This document shows positions 8,273 through 17,147 of a DNA stretch of 55,647 nucleotides, in pieces; the stretch's first letter is position 1; every line of letters begins with the position of its first letter. The notes under the pieces are model-generated. The model saw only the letters and a list, made by a program, of their open reading frames with translations, was not told the origin of the DNA and searched no databases. The stretch is from Ramlibacter sp. GTDB taxonomy: Bacteria > Pseudomonadota > Gammaproteobacteria > Burkholderiales > Burkholderiaceae_C. The position numbers and the translations under genes were made by a program. Where the stretch lies: the NCBI RefSeq assembly GCF_028291745.1, contig NZ_JAQGNQ010000137.1:1-55647 (forward strand), written 5' to 3'.

Positions 8273-9099
8273 ACGACCAGCAAGTTGCGGAGATGGGCGC
8301 GCAGTTCCTGCAGGCGCGCGGGCTCGGTGGCATCGAAGGCCGCCTGCGCCTGCTGGCGCTGCTGCAGCCGCAGGCGCACTACGAGGTGCTGGGCAAGCAG
8401 GTCGAAGGCGCCGACGCGGTCGCGACCGAACTCACGGGCGGCAGCAACGCCGAACTCGCGAGGCGCCTGGACTGGGCAGCGCCCGAGGTGCTGGCCGGTG
8501 GCCATCAGCTGCGCCTGCGCAGCAGCCGCCGCGCCGGCACGCGTGACCGCGAGCTGGTGCTGACGCTCACGCTCGCGGGCGATGCCATCGCGCTGGTGCA
8601 GGAGCAGCGCATGGCTGCTCCCCCCGTCGCGGCCCAGGCGATCGCGCTGCCGCAGGCGCTCAAGGACCGTATCGACGCGGCCCTGGTGCAGCGACACCCC
8701 ATGCTGCTCGCGCACGTCGCGGCCGACGGCCAGCCGATCCTGAGCTTTCGCGGCTCGGTGCAGGTCTTCAGCGATGACCAGCTTGCGCTCTGGATCCGCA
8801 ATGCCGAAGGCGGCTTCATCCAGGCGATCGCCGCCAATCCGCGCGTCGCGCTGATGTACCGCGACGAGGACGCGAAGGCGACCTACCAGTTCCAGGGCCG
8901 CGCGCGCGTCACGCACGAAGCGCAGGAGCGACAACGCATCTTCGAGCGCGCGCCCCCCGCCGAACGGGCCCACGATTTCGCGCAGCTCGGGGCCGCCGTG
9001 GTGGTGGACCTCGAGCGCGTCGAAGGTTACGCCGGACTCGGCCCGCAGGGCCAGGTCGACGGCATCCGCATGGTGCGCGCAGCGCAGCCCGAACAATGA
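8269..9099 (+). CDS. PNPOx-like FMN-binding split-barrel protein with extra N-terminal domain
   Basis: 276 aa. The C-terminal half (about residues 135-272) looks like the pyridoxamine 5'-phosphate oxidase-like split barrel: HPMLLAHVAADGQPILSFRGSVQVF, then AIAANPRVALMYRDED and YQFQGRARV. The N-terminal 130 residues are a separate domain I do not recognise. Its place between transport receptors and a Rieske oxygenase suggests a flavin or redox role in the same pathway. Full PNPOx biosynthetic function is unlikely because of the different N-terminus. The start overlaps the Bug stop (ATGA). Confidence 0.75.
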   Translation: MNDQQVAEMGAQFLQARGLGGIEGRLRLLALLQPQAHYEVLGKQVEGADAVATELTGGSNAELARRLDWAAPEVLAGGHQLRLRSSRRAGTRDRELVLTLTLAGDAIALVQEQRMAAPPVAAQAIALPQALKDRIDAALVQRHPMLLAHVAADGQPILSFRGSVQVFSDDQLALWIRNAEGGFIQAIAANPRVALMYRDEDAKATYQFQGRARVTHEAQERQRIFERAPPAERAHDFAQLGAAVVVDLERVEGYAGLGPQGQVDGIRMVRAAQPEQ

Positions 9100-9115
9100 T
9101 TCCGATGGAGCAACG

Positions 9116-10453
9116 ATGACACCGAAAGACAGCCAAGACCTCACGCGCGTTGCCGCCGGCACCGTGATGGGCGATTTCATGCGGCAGTACTGGATCCCGG
9201 CCGCCAAGTCGAGCGAGCTGGCCACCGACGGCACGCCCATGCGCCTGCTGTTGCTGGGCGAGAAGCTGGTCGCCTTCCGCGATTCCAGCGGCCGCCCCGG
9301 CGTGCTGGACCATGTGTGCCCGCACCGCAATGCCTCGCTCGTGCTGGGACGCAACGAGGAAGACGGCATCCGCTGCATCTATCACGGCTGGAAGTTCGAC
9401 GTGAACGGACGCTGTGTCGACATGCCCAGCGTGCCGCCTTCGCAATGCTTCAAGGACAAGGTGCAGGCCAAGGCGTACCGGGCCGCGGACCGCAACGGCA
9501 TCCTGTGGGTCTACATGGGCCCGCGCCAGGAAGACCCGCCGGCGCTGCCGATGGTGGAGGCCACGCTGCTCGAACTGCAGGACGTGGACATCTCCTTCAT
9601 GATGCGCAGCTGCAACTGGCTGCAGTCGCTGGAAGGGGACATCGACACCTCGCACTTCGGCTTCCTGCACGTCGGCCACCTCGACCCCGACGATGTCCCC
9701 GAAGGCCATCCGCTGGAGCACACGGCCGGCGAACGCGCCCCCGAATACCATGTGCGCGACACGCCCTGGGGCACCACCTACGGCGCCTATCGCACCGTGA
9801 AGCCGGAGACGATCTACTGGCGCTTCGCGAACTACATGTTCCCGTTCTGGACGCAGACGCCGCAGGGCGAGTTCCCGGTCAACATCCAGGCGCGCGCCTG
9901 GGTGCCGCTGGACGACAGCCACACCATGATGATCTTCTGGCGCCGCCGCACCAATGGCCCGCGCGGCACCAACGAGCCGTTGAAGAACGGCAAACCGCTG
10001 GCCGGCGCCCGCCCGCAGGCGGATTTCCATCCGATCGACACGAGCTGGCTCGGTCGCTATCGGGTGGTCGCAGAAGAATCGAACGATTGGCTGATCGATC
10101 GCGAGGCGCAGCGCACCAATCGCATCTACTCGGGCATCGACCACATCGCCCTGCAGGACCAGGCGGTGACCGAGAGCATGGGCGCGATCACCGACCACGC
10201 GCACGAACACCTCGGCCCGGGCGACCTGATGATCGCCCGCACCCGCAGGCGGGCGCTGCAGGCGGCGCGCGCCTTCGCCGCCGGAGAGCCGGCGCCCGGC
10301 GTCGACGCGCCCGAGGTGATGATGGCCGCGCGCAGCGGCTTCTTCGAGATGCATCAGTCCGTCGAGTGGCAGCAGGCCTATGCCGACAAGATGCGCAGCG
10401 CCGACCGCGTGCTGAAGACCCAGGCGCAGCCCGAGGCGGTGCCCGCCAAATGA
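9116..10453 (+). CDS. Rieske non-heme iron oxygenase, alpha subunit (phthalate dioxygenase-like)
   Basis: 445 aa. The Rieske 2Fe-2S motif is C68-P-H70-x16-C87-x2-H90, and the mononuclear iron site is D177-x2-H180-x4-H185. The length and CPHRN...CIYHGWKFD signature fit the phthalate 4,5-dioxygenase/vanillate demethylase oxygenase group, which is a single-subunit oxygenase using a separate reductase. The reductase is probably the gene at 2731-3714. It should hydroxylate or O-demethylate an aromatic acid in the cytoplasm. It lies 16 bp after the PNPOx-like gene and overlaps the enolase-superfamily gene by 4 bp. Confidence 0.93.
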   Translation: MTPKDSQDLTRVAAGTVMGDFMRQYWIPAAKSSELATDGTPMRLLLLGEKLVAFRDSSGRPGVLDHVCPHRNASLVLGRNEEDGIRCIYHGWKFDVNGRCVDMPSVPPSQCFKDKVQAKAYRAADRNGILWVYMGPRQEDPPALPMVEATLLELQDVDISFMMRSCNWLQSLEGDIDTSHFGFLHVGHLDPDDVPEGHPLEHTAGERAPEYHVRDTPWGTTYGAYRTVKPETIYWRFANYMFPFWTQTPQGEFPVNIQARAWVPLDDSHTMMIFWRRRTNGPRGTNEPLKNGKPLAGARPQADFHPIDTSWLGRYRVVAEESNDWLIDREAQRTNRIYSGIDHIALQDQAVTESMGAITDHAHEHLGPGDLMIARTRRRALQAARAFAAGEPAPGVDAPEVMMAARSGFFEMHQSVEWQQAYADKMRSADRVLKTQAQPEAVPAK

Positions 10454-11640
10454 AGATCGTCGCGGCGGAAAGCCTGCATGCCGATGGCGGCTACCGGGCC
10501 TGCTCCTACCTCAAGCTCACCACCGACGAGGGGCTGGTGGGCTGGTCCGAGTACTACGACAGCTTCTCCGGCGCCCGCGTCGACCCGCTGATCCAGGACT
10601 TCGCGCGCCACGCGATCGGCATGGACCCGCGCCAGGTCGGGCGCATCAGCGAGACCCTGGTCGCGACGACCCGCCTCGCCGCGGGCGGCCTGGCGCAGCA
10701 GGCGATCGGCGCCATCGAGAACGCCTGCCTCGACCTCGCCGGCAAGGCGCTGGGCGTGCCGGTGCATGTGCTGCTGGGCGGCCCCTTGCGCGAACGCGTG
10801 CCGGTCTACTGGACCCACTGCGGCAGCTATCGCACCGGCCCGCGCGCCGCCTTCTACGAGGGCCTGGGCTATCCGCCCGTGCGCACGCTCGACGACCTGG
10901 CCGCCGTCGCCAAGGAGGCGGTGGCGCAGGGCTTTCGCGCGGTGAAGACCAACCCGGTGTTCTTCGACGGGGCCAAGCCCACCTTCTTCAGCGGCGGCTT
11001 CCGCATCGCACCGGGCTTCCTCGATCGTTCGCTGGACGATCGGCGGGTGAACGCCATCGTCGACCAGATGACGGCCTATCGCGAGGCGATCGGTCCCGAC
11101 GTGGGCCTGATGCTGGACCTGAGCTTCAGCCAGCGCACCGAGGGCTACCTGCGCCTCGCGCACAAGCTGGAGCACCTGGAGCTCGCCTGGCTCGAGCTCG
11201 ATATCAACGACCCGCAGGCGCTGGGCTTCATTCGCGCTCATTGCCGCACACCGATCGCCTCGCTCGAGTCGCTGCACGGCATTGCCGAATACCGGCCATT
11301 CCTGGCGCAGCAGACGGTGGACACCTGCATCATCGATCCGATGTGGAACGGCGTGTGGCAGTCGGCCCGCATCGCTGCCTTCGCCGATGCCTTCGAGATC
11401 ACGATGGCGCCACACAACCCGGTAGGTGAACTCGGCACGCTCATGAGCCTGCACCTGAGCGCCGCCGCGCCCAACCTGCGCATCATGGAACTGCGCGTCG
11501 ACGAGGCGCCGTGGACGCGCGACTTCCTCACGCATCCGCCGGTGCTGGAACGCGGCGAGATGATCGTGCCGCAGCGGCCCGGTTGGGGCACCGAGATCGA
11601 TGAAGAAGCCTTGCGGGCGCGGCCCGCGCGGCAACGCTGA
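10450..11640 (+). CDS. Mandelate racemase/muconate lactonizing enzyme family protein
   Basis: 396 aa of the enolase superfamily, with an N-terminal capping domain and a C-terminal barrel. Likely metal ligands are D223 (LMLDLSF), E249 (LELDIND) and E273 (ASLESLHG). The base positions read K166-T-N168 and H322 (APHNPVGEL). A Lys at 166 plus a His at 322 suggests a racemase or acid-sugar dehydratase mechanism, but the replacement in the second position of the usual KxK makes the reaction unclear. The start overlaps the oxygenase stop (ATGA). Non-aromatic hydroxyacid chemistry is also suggested by the next gene. Confidence 0.88.
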   Translation: MKIVAAESLHADGGYRACSYLKLTTDEGLVGWSEYYDSFSGARVDPLIQDFARHAIGMDPRQVGRISETLVATTRLAAGGLAQQAIGAIENACLDLAGKALGVPVHVLLGGPLRERVPVYWTHCGSYRTGPRAAFYEGLGYPPVRTLDDLAAVAKEAVAQGFRAVKTNPVFFDGAKPTFFSGGFRIAPGFLDRSLDDRRVNAIVDQMTAYREAIGPDVGLMLDLSFSQRTEGYLRLAHKLEHLELAWLELDINDPQALGFIRAHCRTPIASLESLHGIAEYRPFLAQQTVDTCIIDPMWNGVWQSARIAAFADAFEITMAPHNPVGELGTLMSLHLSAAAPNLRIMELRVDEAPWTRDFLTHPPVLERGEMIVPQRPGWGTEIDEEALRARPARQR

Positions 11641-11651
11641 AAGGACGCGAT

Positions 11652-12623
11652 TTGCGCATCGTCTATTGGGCCAGGCTGCAGTTGGCCAGGCAGGAAATCA
11701 TCGCGGCCCTGGCCGCGCTGCCGGGCGTCGAACTGCAGGTCACGGCTTCGCTGGCCGAGACGCTGGCCGCCTTGCCCGGCGCGCAGGCCCTGGTGCTGGT
11801 GCACGGTCCGCAGGAGGAGGCGCAGCAGGTGTTCGCTGCACTGCGCGCCCCGGGCAACACGGTGCGCTGGATGCACTTCATCTCGGCCGGCCGCGAAGGC
11901 TACGAGGAACTGGGCTGGCCGCCCGGCATCGTCGTGAGCTACGCCGGCGGCGGGGTTGCCCCCGCGGTGGCGGAGCACGCGATGGCGCTGATGCTGGCCT
12001 TGTGCCGCCGGGTGCCCGACATGGTGCAGGTGGTGATGGCGCGCCGCGCCTGGGACCGCACGCTGCTCGCGCCCAAGGCGCGCTCTCTCGAAGGCGCCAC
12101 GCTGGTGATCGTCGGCCATGGCCATATCGGCCGCGAGCTGGCCAGGCGGTCACGCTCTTTCGACATGCGCATCGTCACGGTGGCGCGCACGCCCCGGCCG
12201 GATCCGCTGGTGGATGAGGCACTGCCGCTTGCGTCCCTGCATGCGGCACTGGCGCAGGCCGACGTGGTGGCGGTCACGATCGCACTCACGCCGGAGACGA
12301 CGCACCTGCTGGGCGAGGCGGAATTCGCCGCGTGCAAGAAGGGCGCATTGGTGATCAACGTCGCGCGCGGTCCGATCATCGACCAGCCGGCGCTGGTACG
12401 CGCACTGCATGCGGGCCAGATCGGCGGCGCCGGTCTCGACGTGAGCGACCCCGAGCCGCTGCCGGCCGACGATCCGCTCTGGAACGCGCCCAACGTGCTG
12501 GTCTCGCCGCACTTCGCCGGCTCCGGCAGTCCGCGCAGCGTGCAGCGGCTCGCGCAGGGCGTGGCCGACAACCTGCGCCGCCTGCTCGCCGGCCAGCCCC
12601 TGGAACACGTGGTTTCGCCATGA
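11652..12623 (+). CDS. D-2-hydroxyacid dehydrogenase (NAD-binding)
   Basis: 323 aa, interconverting 2-hydroxy and 2-keto acids. The Rossmann motif GHGHIG, the catalytic-Arg segment NVARGPIID, AGLDVSDPEPLP carrying the acidic residue, and SPHFAGSGSPR with the catalytic His are all present in order. The N-terminal half is weakly conserved, as usual. It starts with TTG; AAGGA at 11641-11645 lies 6 nt upstream and no better in-frame start is available. It probably reduces or oxidises a product of the neighbouring enolase-superfamily enzyme. Confidence 0.9.
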   Translation: MRIVYWARLQLARQEIIAALAALPGVELQVTASLAETLAALPGAQALVLVHGPQEEAQQVFAALRAPGNTVRWMHFISAGREGYEELGWPPGIVVSYAGGGVAPAVAEHAMALMLALCRRVPDMVQVVMARRAWDRTLLAPKARSLEGATLVIVGHGHIGRELARRSRSFDMRIVTVARTPRPDPLVDEALPLASLHAALAQADVVAVTIALTPETTHLLGEAEFAACKKGALVINVARGPIIDQPALVRALHAGQIGGAGLDVSDPEPLPADDPLWNAPNVLVSPHFAGSGSPRSVQRLAQGVADNLRRLLAGQPLEHVVSP

Positions 12624-12634
12624 GGAGAGCAGAC

Positions 12635-13612
12635 ATGCAGACGCGACGTTCGGCGCTGCGCGGCCTGGCCGCGGCCGCTGGCCTGCTGGCAGTGCCGGCA
12701 CTGCGTGCCCAGACCGTGCTGAAGCAGCTCACCATCGTGGTGGCCTTTCCCGCGGGCGGCGCGACCGACGCGGTGGCGCGCCTGGTGGGCGAGGGCCTGC
12801 GTGGCAAGTACGCGGAGACGGTGATCGTCGAGAACCGCGCGGGTGGCAGCGGCCGCATCGGCACCACTTACGTGAAGAACGCCGCGGCCGATGGCAGCGT
12901 GCTGCTGTTCACGCCGTCCTTTCCGCTGGCGATCTTTCCGCACATCTACAAGGCGCTGCCCTATGACGCGCTGCAGGATTTCGTGCCCGTGGCGACCACG
13001 TCCCGGGGCGGCTTCGGCCTCTCCGTGGGCCCGGCGGTGCCGGCCAGCGTGCGCACGGTGGCGGAATTCATCGCCTGGTGCAAGGCGCATCCGGACAACG
13101 CCACCTTCGGCGCGCCGGCCGGGGGCGGCCAGCATTTCGCCGGCGTGCAGTTCGCCAGGGCCGCGGCCGTGCCCCTGCGCATGGTGCCGTACAAGGGGGG
13201 CGCGCCTTCGGTGGTCGACGTGCTGGGCGGCCACATCGCCGCCGTGGTGACGCCGCTGCCCGAGGTGTTGCAGCACGTGAAGGAGGGCAAGCTGCGCATG
13301 CTGGCCACGACCACGGCGCAGCGCTCGCGCTTCACACCCGAGGTGCCGACGCTGCGCGAGCTGGGCTACGACGTGCTGTTCCAGGACTGGTCCGGCCTGG
13401 TGGCGCCGGCGCGCATGCCGCGCGAGATGGTGGCGCGCGCCAACGCAGCCGTCAACGAGGTGATCCGCTCGCCCGCGGGCACGCAGCGCATGCTCGATCT
13501 CGGCACCGAGCCCGACGCGCACACTCCGGAGAGCTTCGCCGTGCTTTATCGCTCGACGTACGAGCGTTATCGCGAGGTGGTGAAGGCGACCGGGTTCACG
13601 GCGGAGGATTGA
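12635..13612 (+). CDS. Bug/TctC-family periplasmic solute receptor (classic type)
   Basis: 325 aa. This copy keeps the standard family loop (VVAFPAGGATDAVARL) and VPYKGGAPSVVDVLGG, so unlike the three tandem copies it looks like an ordinary carboxylate-binding Bug. The leader TRRSALRGLAAAAG ends ALRAQ. I prefer the ATG at 12635 because GAGGAG lies just upstream; an ATG at 12620 overlaps the dehydrogenase stop. It closes the rightward operon and is followed by a palindromic repeat. Confidence 0.92.
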   Translation: MQTRRSALRGLAAAAGLLAVPALRAQTVLKQLTIVVAFPAGGATDAVARLVGEGLRGKYAETVIVENRAGGSGRIGTTYVKNAAADGSVLLFTPSFPLAIFPHIYKALPYDALQDFVPVATTSRGGFGLSVGPAVPASVRTVAEFIAWCKAHPDNATFGAPAGGGQHFAGVQFARAAAVPLRMVPYKGGAPSVVDVLGGHIAAVVTPLPEVLQHVKEGKLRMLATTTAQRSRFTPEVPTLRELGYDVLFQDWSGLVAPARMPREMVARANAAVNEVIRSPAGTQRMLDLGTEPDAHTPESFAVLYRSTYERYREVVKATGFTAED

Positions 13613-13666
13613 GGGCGCGTGGCGCGACAGGTCGATGGAAAGGTCGGGGCTGAACAAGCCTGTTTC

Positions 13667-13776
13667 GAACGCAGAAGGCGCAGAAGGAGCGCAGAACACG
13701 CAGAAGAATCCAAGGAAACCTTGTCCAAGGAAGTTTCTTCTGCGTCTTCTGCGTGACTTCTGCGTCTTCTGCGTTC
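13667..13776. repeat. Palindromic repeat A (GCAGAAG element), copy 1
   Basis: Two inverted 42-nt arms (13667-13708 and 13735-13776) flank a 26-nt loop. Each arm holds four GCAGAAG heptamers, degenerate in the left arm, at 9, 11 and 9 bp spacing. The arms are nearly complementary, so an RNA would form a very long hairpin. It lies between two convergent genes and could stop transcription from both sides. Two other copies flank folD. Confidence 0.9.
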
Positions 13777-13849
13777 AGCCCGGCGCAGCCGTCCGGCAAC
13801 GCACCACGCGCGGCACTCGTCGGGCTCGCAACGGCGCGGGCTTCAGAGG

Positions 13850-15190
13850 TCATCGCTGGCTTGACCCAGCGATCCTTCCCACCTCATCCCCAAACCGCAA
13901 GCGCATCACGTCGTCGAAGCCCGCATCCGCCGGCGCGACGATTCCGCCCGCGCGCACACGGTAAGCCTCCGGTTTGTCCTGCCCCAGCGGCACCTCGCCC
14001 GCCGTCGCAGCACGGGCGGCTTCCAGCATGACGCGGCGGAACTGCACCACGCCGATGTCGGTGGGGCCCAGCAACTCGCGCGTGCGGTCCGCGATGCGGC
14101 CCTGGCTGTCCTGGATGGCCGCGTCCTGTTCCGAGACGCCGACGATGCCGCTGAAGTTTTCGGTCTTCTGCAGCCGACGGTCGATCAGGTAGTCGTTGCC
14201 GCGATTGCGGATCGGCATCCAGTTGCTGTCCATCTCCGGGTACACCGCGCCCCCCGTCCGGTAGCTGCGGATCTCCTCCTGCGTCAGCGGCCGCGTCGGG
14301 TTCCACGAGTACAGGTAGACCCAGCACGACTCGTCGTCGATCGGGATCCAGGTCTGGCCGTGATACGTCTGGCCCTCGGTGGCGCTCGGTGTGTAGGCAT
14401 GGCTGGGCAGCAGGTACTGCGCGATGCGCCAGTACAGCGAGCCAGCGCCGGCGCGGCGCGAGGCGCCCAGCACCAGCCCGCTGTCGTGCTTCCTCACCTC
14501 GTAGCGCGGACGGGTGTCGTCGCGCATCCAGCGCACGTGGTCCTCGCCCATGGACTTGGCCGAATAGCCGCGGGTGGCGCGCGCGGCCTTCTCGGCCAGC
14601 TCCGCATCCGATGAAGCGACCGGCTGGTGCAGGAAGGAGAAGTGCGCGGTGTCCACGCCGCCCTCGGCCGCTTGCGCCCAATTGCACTCCTGGTATTTCT
14701 TGGAGACGTGGCGGTGCGTTGCCGGCACCAGCGCGAACTCCATCTGCGGCAGTTCCGGCACGCGCTGCGCATCGCCCATCCAGGCCCACACCAGGCCGCC
14801 CCATTCGCGCGTGGGACAGGCGCGGATGCGCGCCTTCTCGCACAGGCGCGGCATGGTCTCGGGAGGAATCGTCGGCATGTCGACGCATTCGCCGCGCGCA
14901 TCGAACTTCCAGCCATGGAAGGCGCACCGGATGCCGCCTTCCTCGTTGCGGCCGAAGAAGAGGTTGGCGCCCCGGTGCGGACAGCGCGGCTCCATCAGCG
15001 CCACGCGCCCCGCGCTGTCCCGAAAGGCGATCAGTTCCTCGCCCAGCACCTTCACGCGCACCGGCGCGCCGTCGCGTTCGGCGACCTGCTCGGACAGCAG
15101 GACGGGAATCCAGTAGCTGCGAAAGAGCGTCCCCATGGGCGTGCCCGTACCGGTGCGGGTCAGCGTCTCGTTGTCTGGGCGACTCAGCAT
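13850..15190 (-). CDS. Rieske non-heme iron oxygenase, alpha subunit, second copy
   Basis: 446 aa. Rieske ligands are C70-P-H72-x16-C89-x2-H92, and the mononuclear iron triad begins D180-T-A-H183-x4-H188. It belongs to the same single-subunit group as the protein at 9116 but is clearly divergent, so a different substrate is likely. The ATG at 15190 has GGAAG upstream; an extension to 15250 would run into the aldolase gene. It is the last gene of a leftward operon with a Bug receptor and an HpaI-type aldolase. No reductase is adjacent. Confidence 0.92.
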   Translation of the reverse strand: MLSRPDNETLTRTGTGTPMGTLFRSYWIPVLLSEQVAERDGAPVRVKVLGEELIAFRDSAGRVALMEPRCPHRGANLFFGRNEEGGIRCAFHGWKFDARGECVDMPTIPPETMPRLCEKARIRACPTREWGGLVWAWMGDAQRVPELPQMEFALVPATHRHVSKKYQECNWAQAAEGGVDTAHFSFLHQPVASSDAELAEKAARATRGYSAKSMGEDHVRWMRDDTRPRYEVRKHDSGLVLGASRRAGAGSLYWRIAQYLLPSHAYTPSATEGQTYHGQTWIPIDDESCWVYLYSWNPTRPLTQEEIRSYRTGGAVYPEMDSNWMPIRNRGNDYLIDRRLQKTENFSGIVGVSEQDAAIQDSQGRIADRTRELLGPTDIGVVQFRRVMLEAARAATAGEVPLGQDKPEAYRVRAGGIVAPADAGFDDVMRLRFGDEVGRIAGSSQR

Positions 15191-15203
15191 CTTGTGTCTT
15201 CCT

Positions 15204-15983
15204 TCAGGCGCTGGCCGTCTCGGGCTGCACCCACCGGCCGGCCAGCGCATCGGCGGTTTTCACCAGCAGGCCCAGGTCGGAGCCGAGGCACACCATGCTG
15301 GCGCCCGCGTCCACGTACATCTGTGCCTGCGCCTCGGGTGCGAGGATTCCGGCGGCCTTGCCGGCGGCGCGGATGCGTCGCACGCCCGCCACCGCGTGTT
15401 CCACCACGACGGGATGCGTGGGCTGCGCGAGATAGCCGAGATCGGTGGCCAGGTCCACCGGGCCGATGAACAGGCCATCGACGCCGTCGACCGCGCAGAT
15501 CGCATCCAGGTTGGCCAGCCCTTCGGCGCTCTCGATCTGCAGCAGCAGGCAAACGCGATCGATCGCGGTGGTGTAGTAGCCGGCGTGGCGCCCGTAACCC
15601 GTGGCACGCACGCTGCCGCCGACACCGCGAATGCCGTGCGGCGGATAGCGCACGGCGCGCACCGCGGCCAGCGCTTCGTCGGCCGTGCGGATGTTCGGCA
15701 CCATGACGGTGTCTATGCCCAGGTCCAGCACCGGCTTGAACAGCACGGGATCGGCGGAGGGCATGCGCACCAGGCATTGCGTTCGTGTGGGCGCCAGCGC
15801 GAGTGCCTGCGTGAGCAGGGTCGGCAGGCTGGTGGGCGTGTGTTCGGCGTCGAACATCAGGAAGTCGAAGCCGCAGTCGCCCAGGGCGTCCGCCGTCTGC
15901 GCGCTCAGCGACATGCAGAAAAGGCCGAACTGCGGCAGGCCGATGCGCAACTTCTGCTTGAAGGGGTTGTGGGTGGCGATCAT
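15204..15983 (-). CDS. HpcH/HpaI-family aldolase
   Basis: 259 aa, similar to 4-hydroxy-2-oxoheptane-1,7-dioate aldolase and 2-dehydro-3-deoxyglucarate aldolase. These divalent-metal class II enzymes split hydroxy-keto acids into pyruvate and an aldehyde. The active-site His is in FDAEHTP (about residue 48), the catalytic Arg in CLVRMP, and the metal ligands in LLQIESAEG and IGPVDLATDLG. The ATG at 15983 gives the normal family length; an upstream start at 16067 would overlap the Bug gene. It would suit meta-cleavage products of aromatic rings. Confidence 0.88.
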   Translation of the reverse strand: MIATHNPFKQKLRIGLPQFGLFCMSLSAQTADALGDCGFDFLMFDAEHTPTSLPTLLTQALALAPTRTQCLVRMPSADPVLFKPVLDLGIDTVMVPNIRTADEALAAVRAVRYPPHGIRGVGGSVRATGYGRHAGYYTTAIDRVCLLLQIESAEGLANLDAICAVDGVDGLFIGPVDLATDLGYLAQPTHPVVVEHAVAGVRRIRAAGKAAGILAPEAQAQMYVDAGASMVCLGSDLGLLVKTADALAGRWVQPETASA

Positions 15984-16044
15984 GAAAAGATGGCGATGCC
16001 TGCCGCGTGCCAGGCAGATGCGGGGCCGCGCCCCGGGAAGGACT

Positions 16045-17055
16045 TCATTCGGGCCGCAGGCCCGCATCGGCCGTGAACTGCCCCCACAGCGCGATCTGTG
16101 ACTTCACGTAGTCCTCCAGTTCGCGCGGGGTGCTGCCGAAGATCTCTATGCCCAGTTCCGCGCCTCGTTCGCGCAGGTCGGGCCGATTGAGCACCGCCAC
16201 CAGTTCGCGGTTGATGCGGTTGACGACGGGCGCGGGCGTGCCCGCCGGCGCGAACATGCCGAACCAGGCGACGACGTTGAAGCCCGGATATCCGGCCTCG
16301 GCCATCGTGGGCACATCGGGCAGCGAGGGAAAGCGCCTGTCGGCCAGTACGGCCAGCGCGCGCATCCTGCCAGCCTTCACCATCGGCGCGGCCGCCGCCA
16401 GGTCGATGAAGGCGAACTGCACCTGGCCACCGAGCAGGTCGGTCGTGATCTGCGGCGAGCTCTTGTAGGGGACGCGCAGGAATTCGACGCCGGCGTTCTT
16501 GCCCAGCTTGCTGCCCGACACCATGCCGAAGCTGTTGGCCGCGCCATAGCTCACGGTGTTGGGCGCCTTGCGTGCGGCCTCCACCAGGTCCGCCATCGTG
16601 CGGTAGCGGCTGCTCGCCGGCACCAGCACGAAGAAGGTCAGGTTGCCCATCTTGCTGATCGCGGCGAAGTCCTTCACCGGGTCGTAGCGCAGTTCCTTCA
16701 ACAGGTGCGGGTTGGCCGCGTGCGTGGTGTTGGTCGTGAACAGCAGGGTGTTGCCATCCGGCCTGGCGTGCGCCACGGCCTCGGCCGCGAGCACGCCGTT
16801 GGCGCCGGGCCGGTTGTCGATCAAGGCGGCCACACCGAGTGCCGTGCCGAGGTATTGCGCCACCATGCGCGCGTAGACATCGGTGCCGCTGCCGGGCCCG
16901 AAGGGCAGCACGATGCGCAGCGGCCCGTCGATGCGGTCCGACTGCGCGCGCGCCGATCCCGCCGTCGCGGCCAGCGCCGCGACGAGCAGTTCGCGCCGGC
17001 GCAGGAGGGCGGCCAGGCCAGCGGGGCGGTCGTGCAGGAGACGGGGCATGGGCAT
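16045..17055 (-). CDS. Bug/TctC-family periplasmic solute receptor
   Basis: About 336 aa, with an RRRELLVAALAATAG leader ending SARAQ. It has the classic loop (VLPFGPGSGTDVYARM) and VPYKSSPQITTDLLGGQ. It opens the leftward operon with the HpaI-like aldolase and Rieske oxygenase, so it may import or sense the substrate of that oxygenase. The start is uncertain: ATG at 17055 is favoured, but ATG at 17049 and TTG at 17109 are in frame and none has a strong ribosome site. It diverges from a LysR gene 92 bp away, the usual arrangement for a LysR target. Confidence 0.9.
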   Translation of the reverse strand: MPMPRLLHDRPAGLAALLRRRELLVAALAATAGSARAQSDRIDGPLRIVLPFGPGSGTDVYARMVAQYLGTALGVAALIDNRPGANGVLAAEAVAHARPDGNTLLFTTNTTHAANPHLLKELRYDPVKDFAAISKMGNLTFFVLVPASSRYRTMADLVEAARKAPNTVSYGAANSFGMVSGSKLGKNAGVEFLRVPYKSSPQITTDLLGGQVQFAFIDLAAAAPMVKAGRMRALAVLADRRFPSLPDVPTMAEAGYPGFNVVAWFGMFAPAGTPAPVVNRINRELVAVLNRPDLRERGAELGIEIFGSTPRELEDYVKSQIALWGQFTADAGLRPE

Positions 17056-17147
17056 GTGGCCATCATGGGGACAAGGCCGGCGAGGCACAATCGACTTTTC
17101 CGCCGACAATGTGAGGAAAACTCACAGCTGGCCCTCACCCCTTTCCG

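Noticed and set aside
13596..13964. Small open frames giving peptides such as [13 protein letters not shown]
   Set aside because: They are translations of the GCAGAAG palindromic repeat; similar peptides arise at the other copies.
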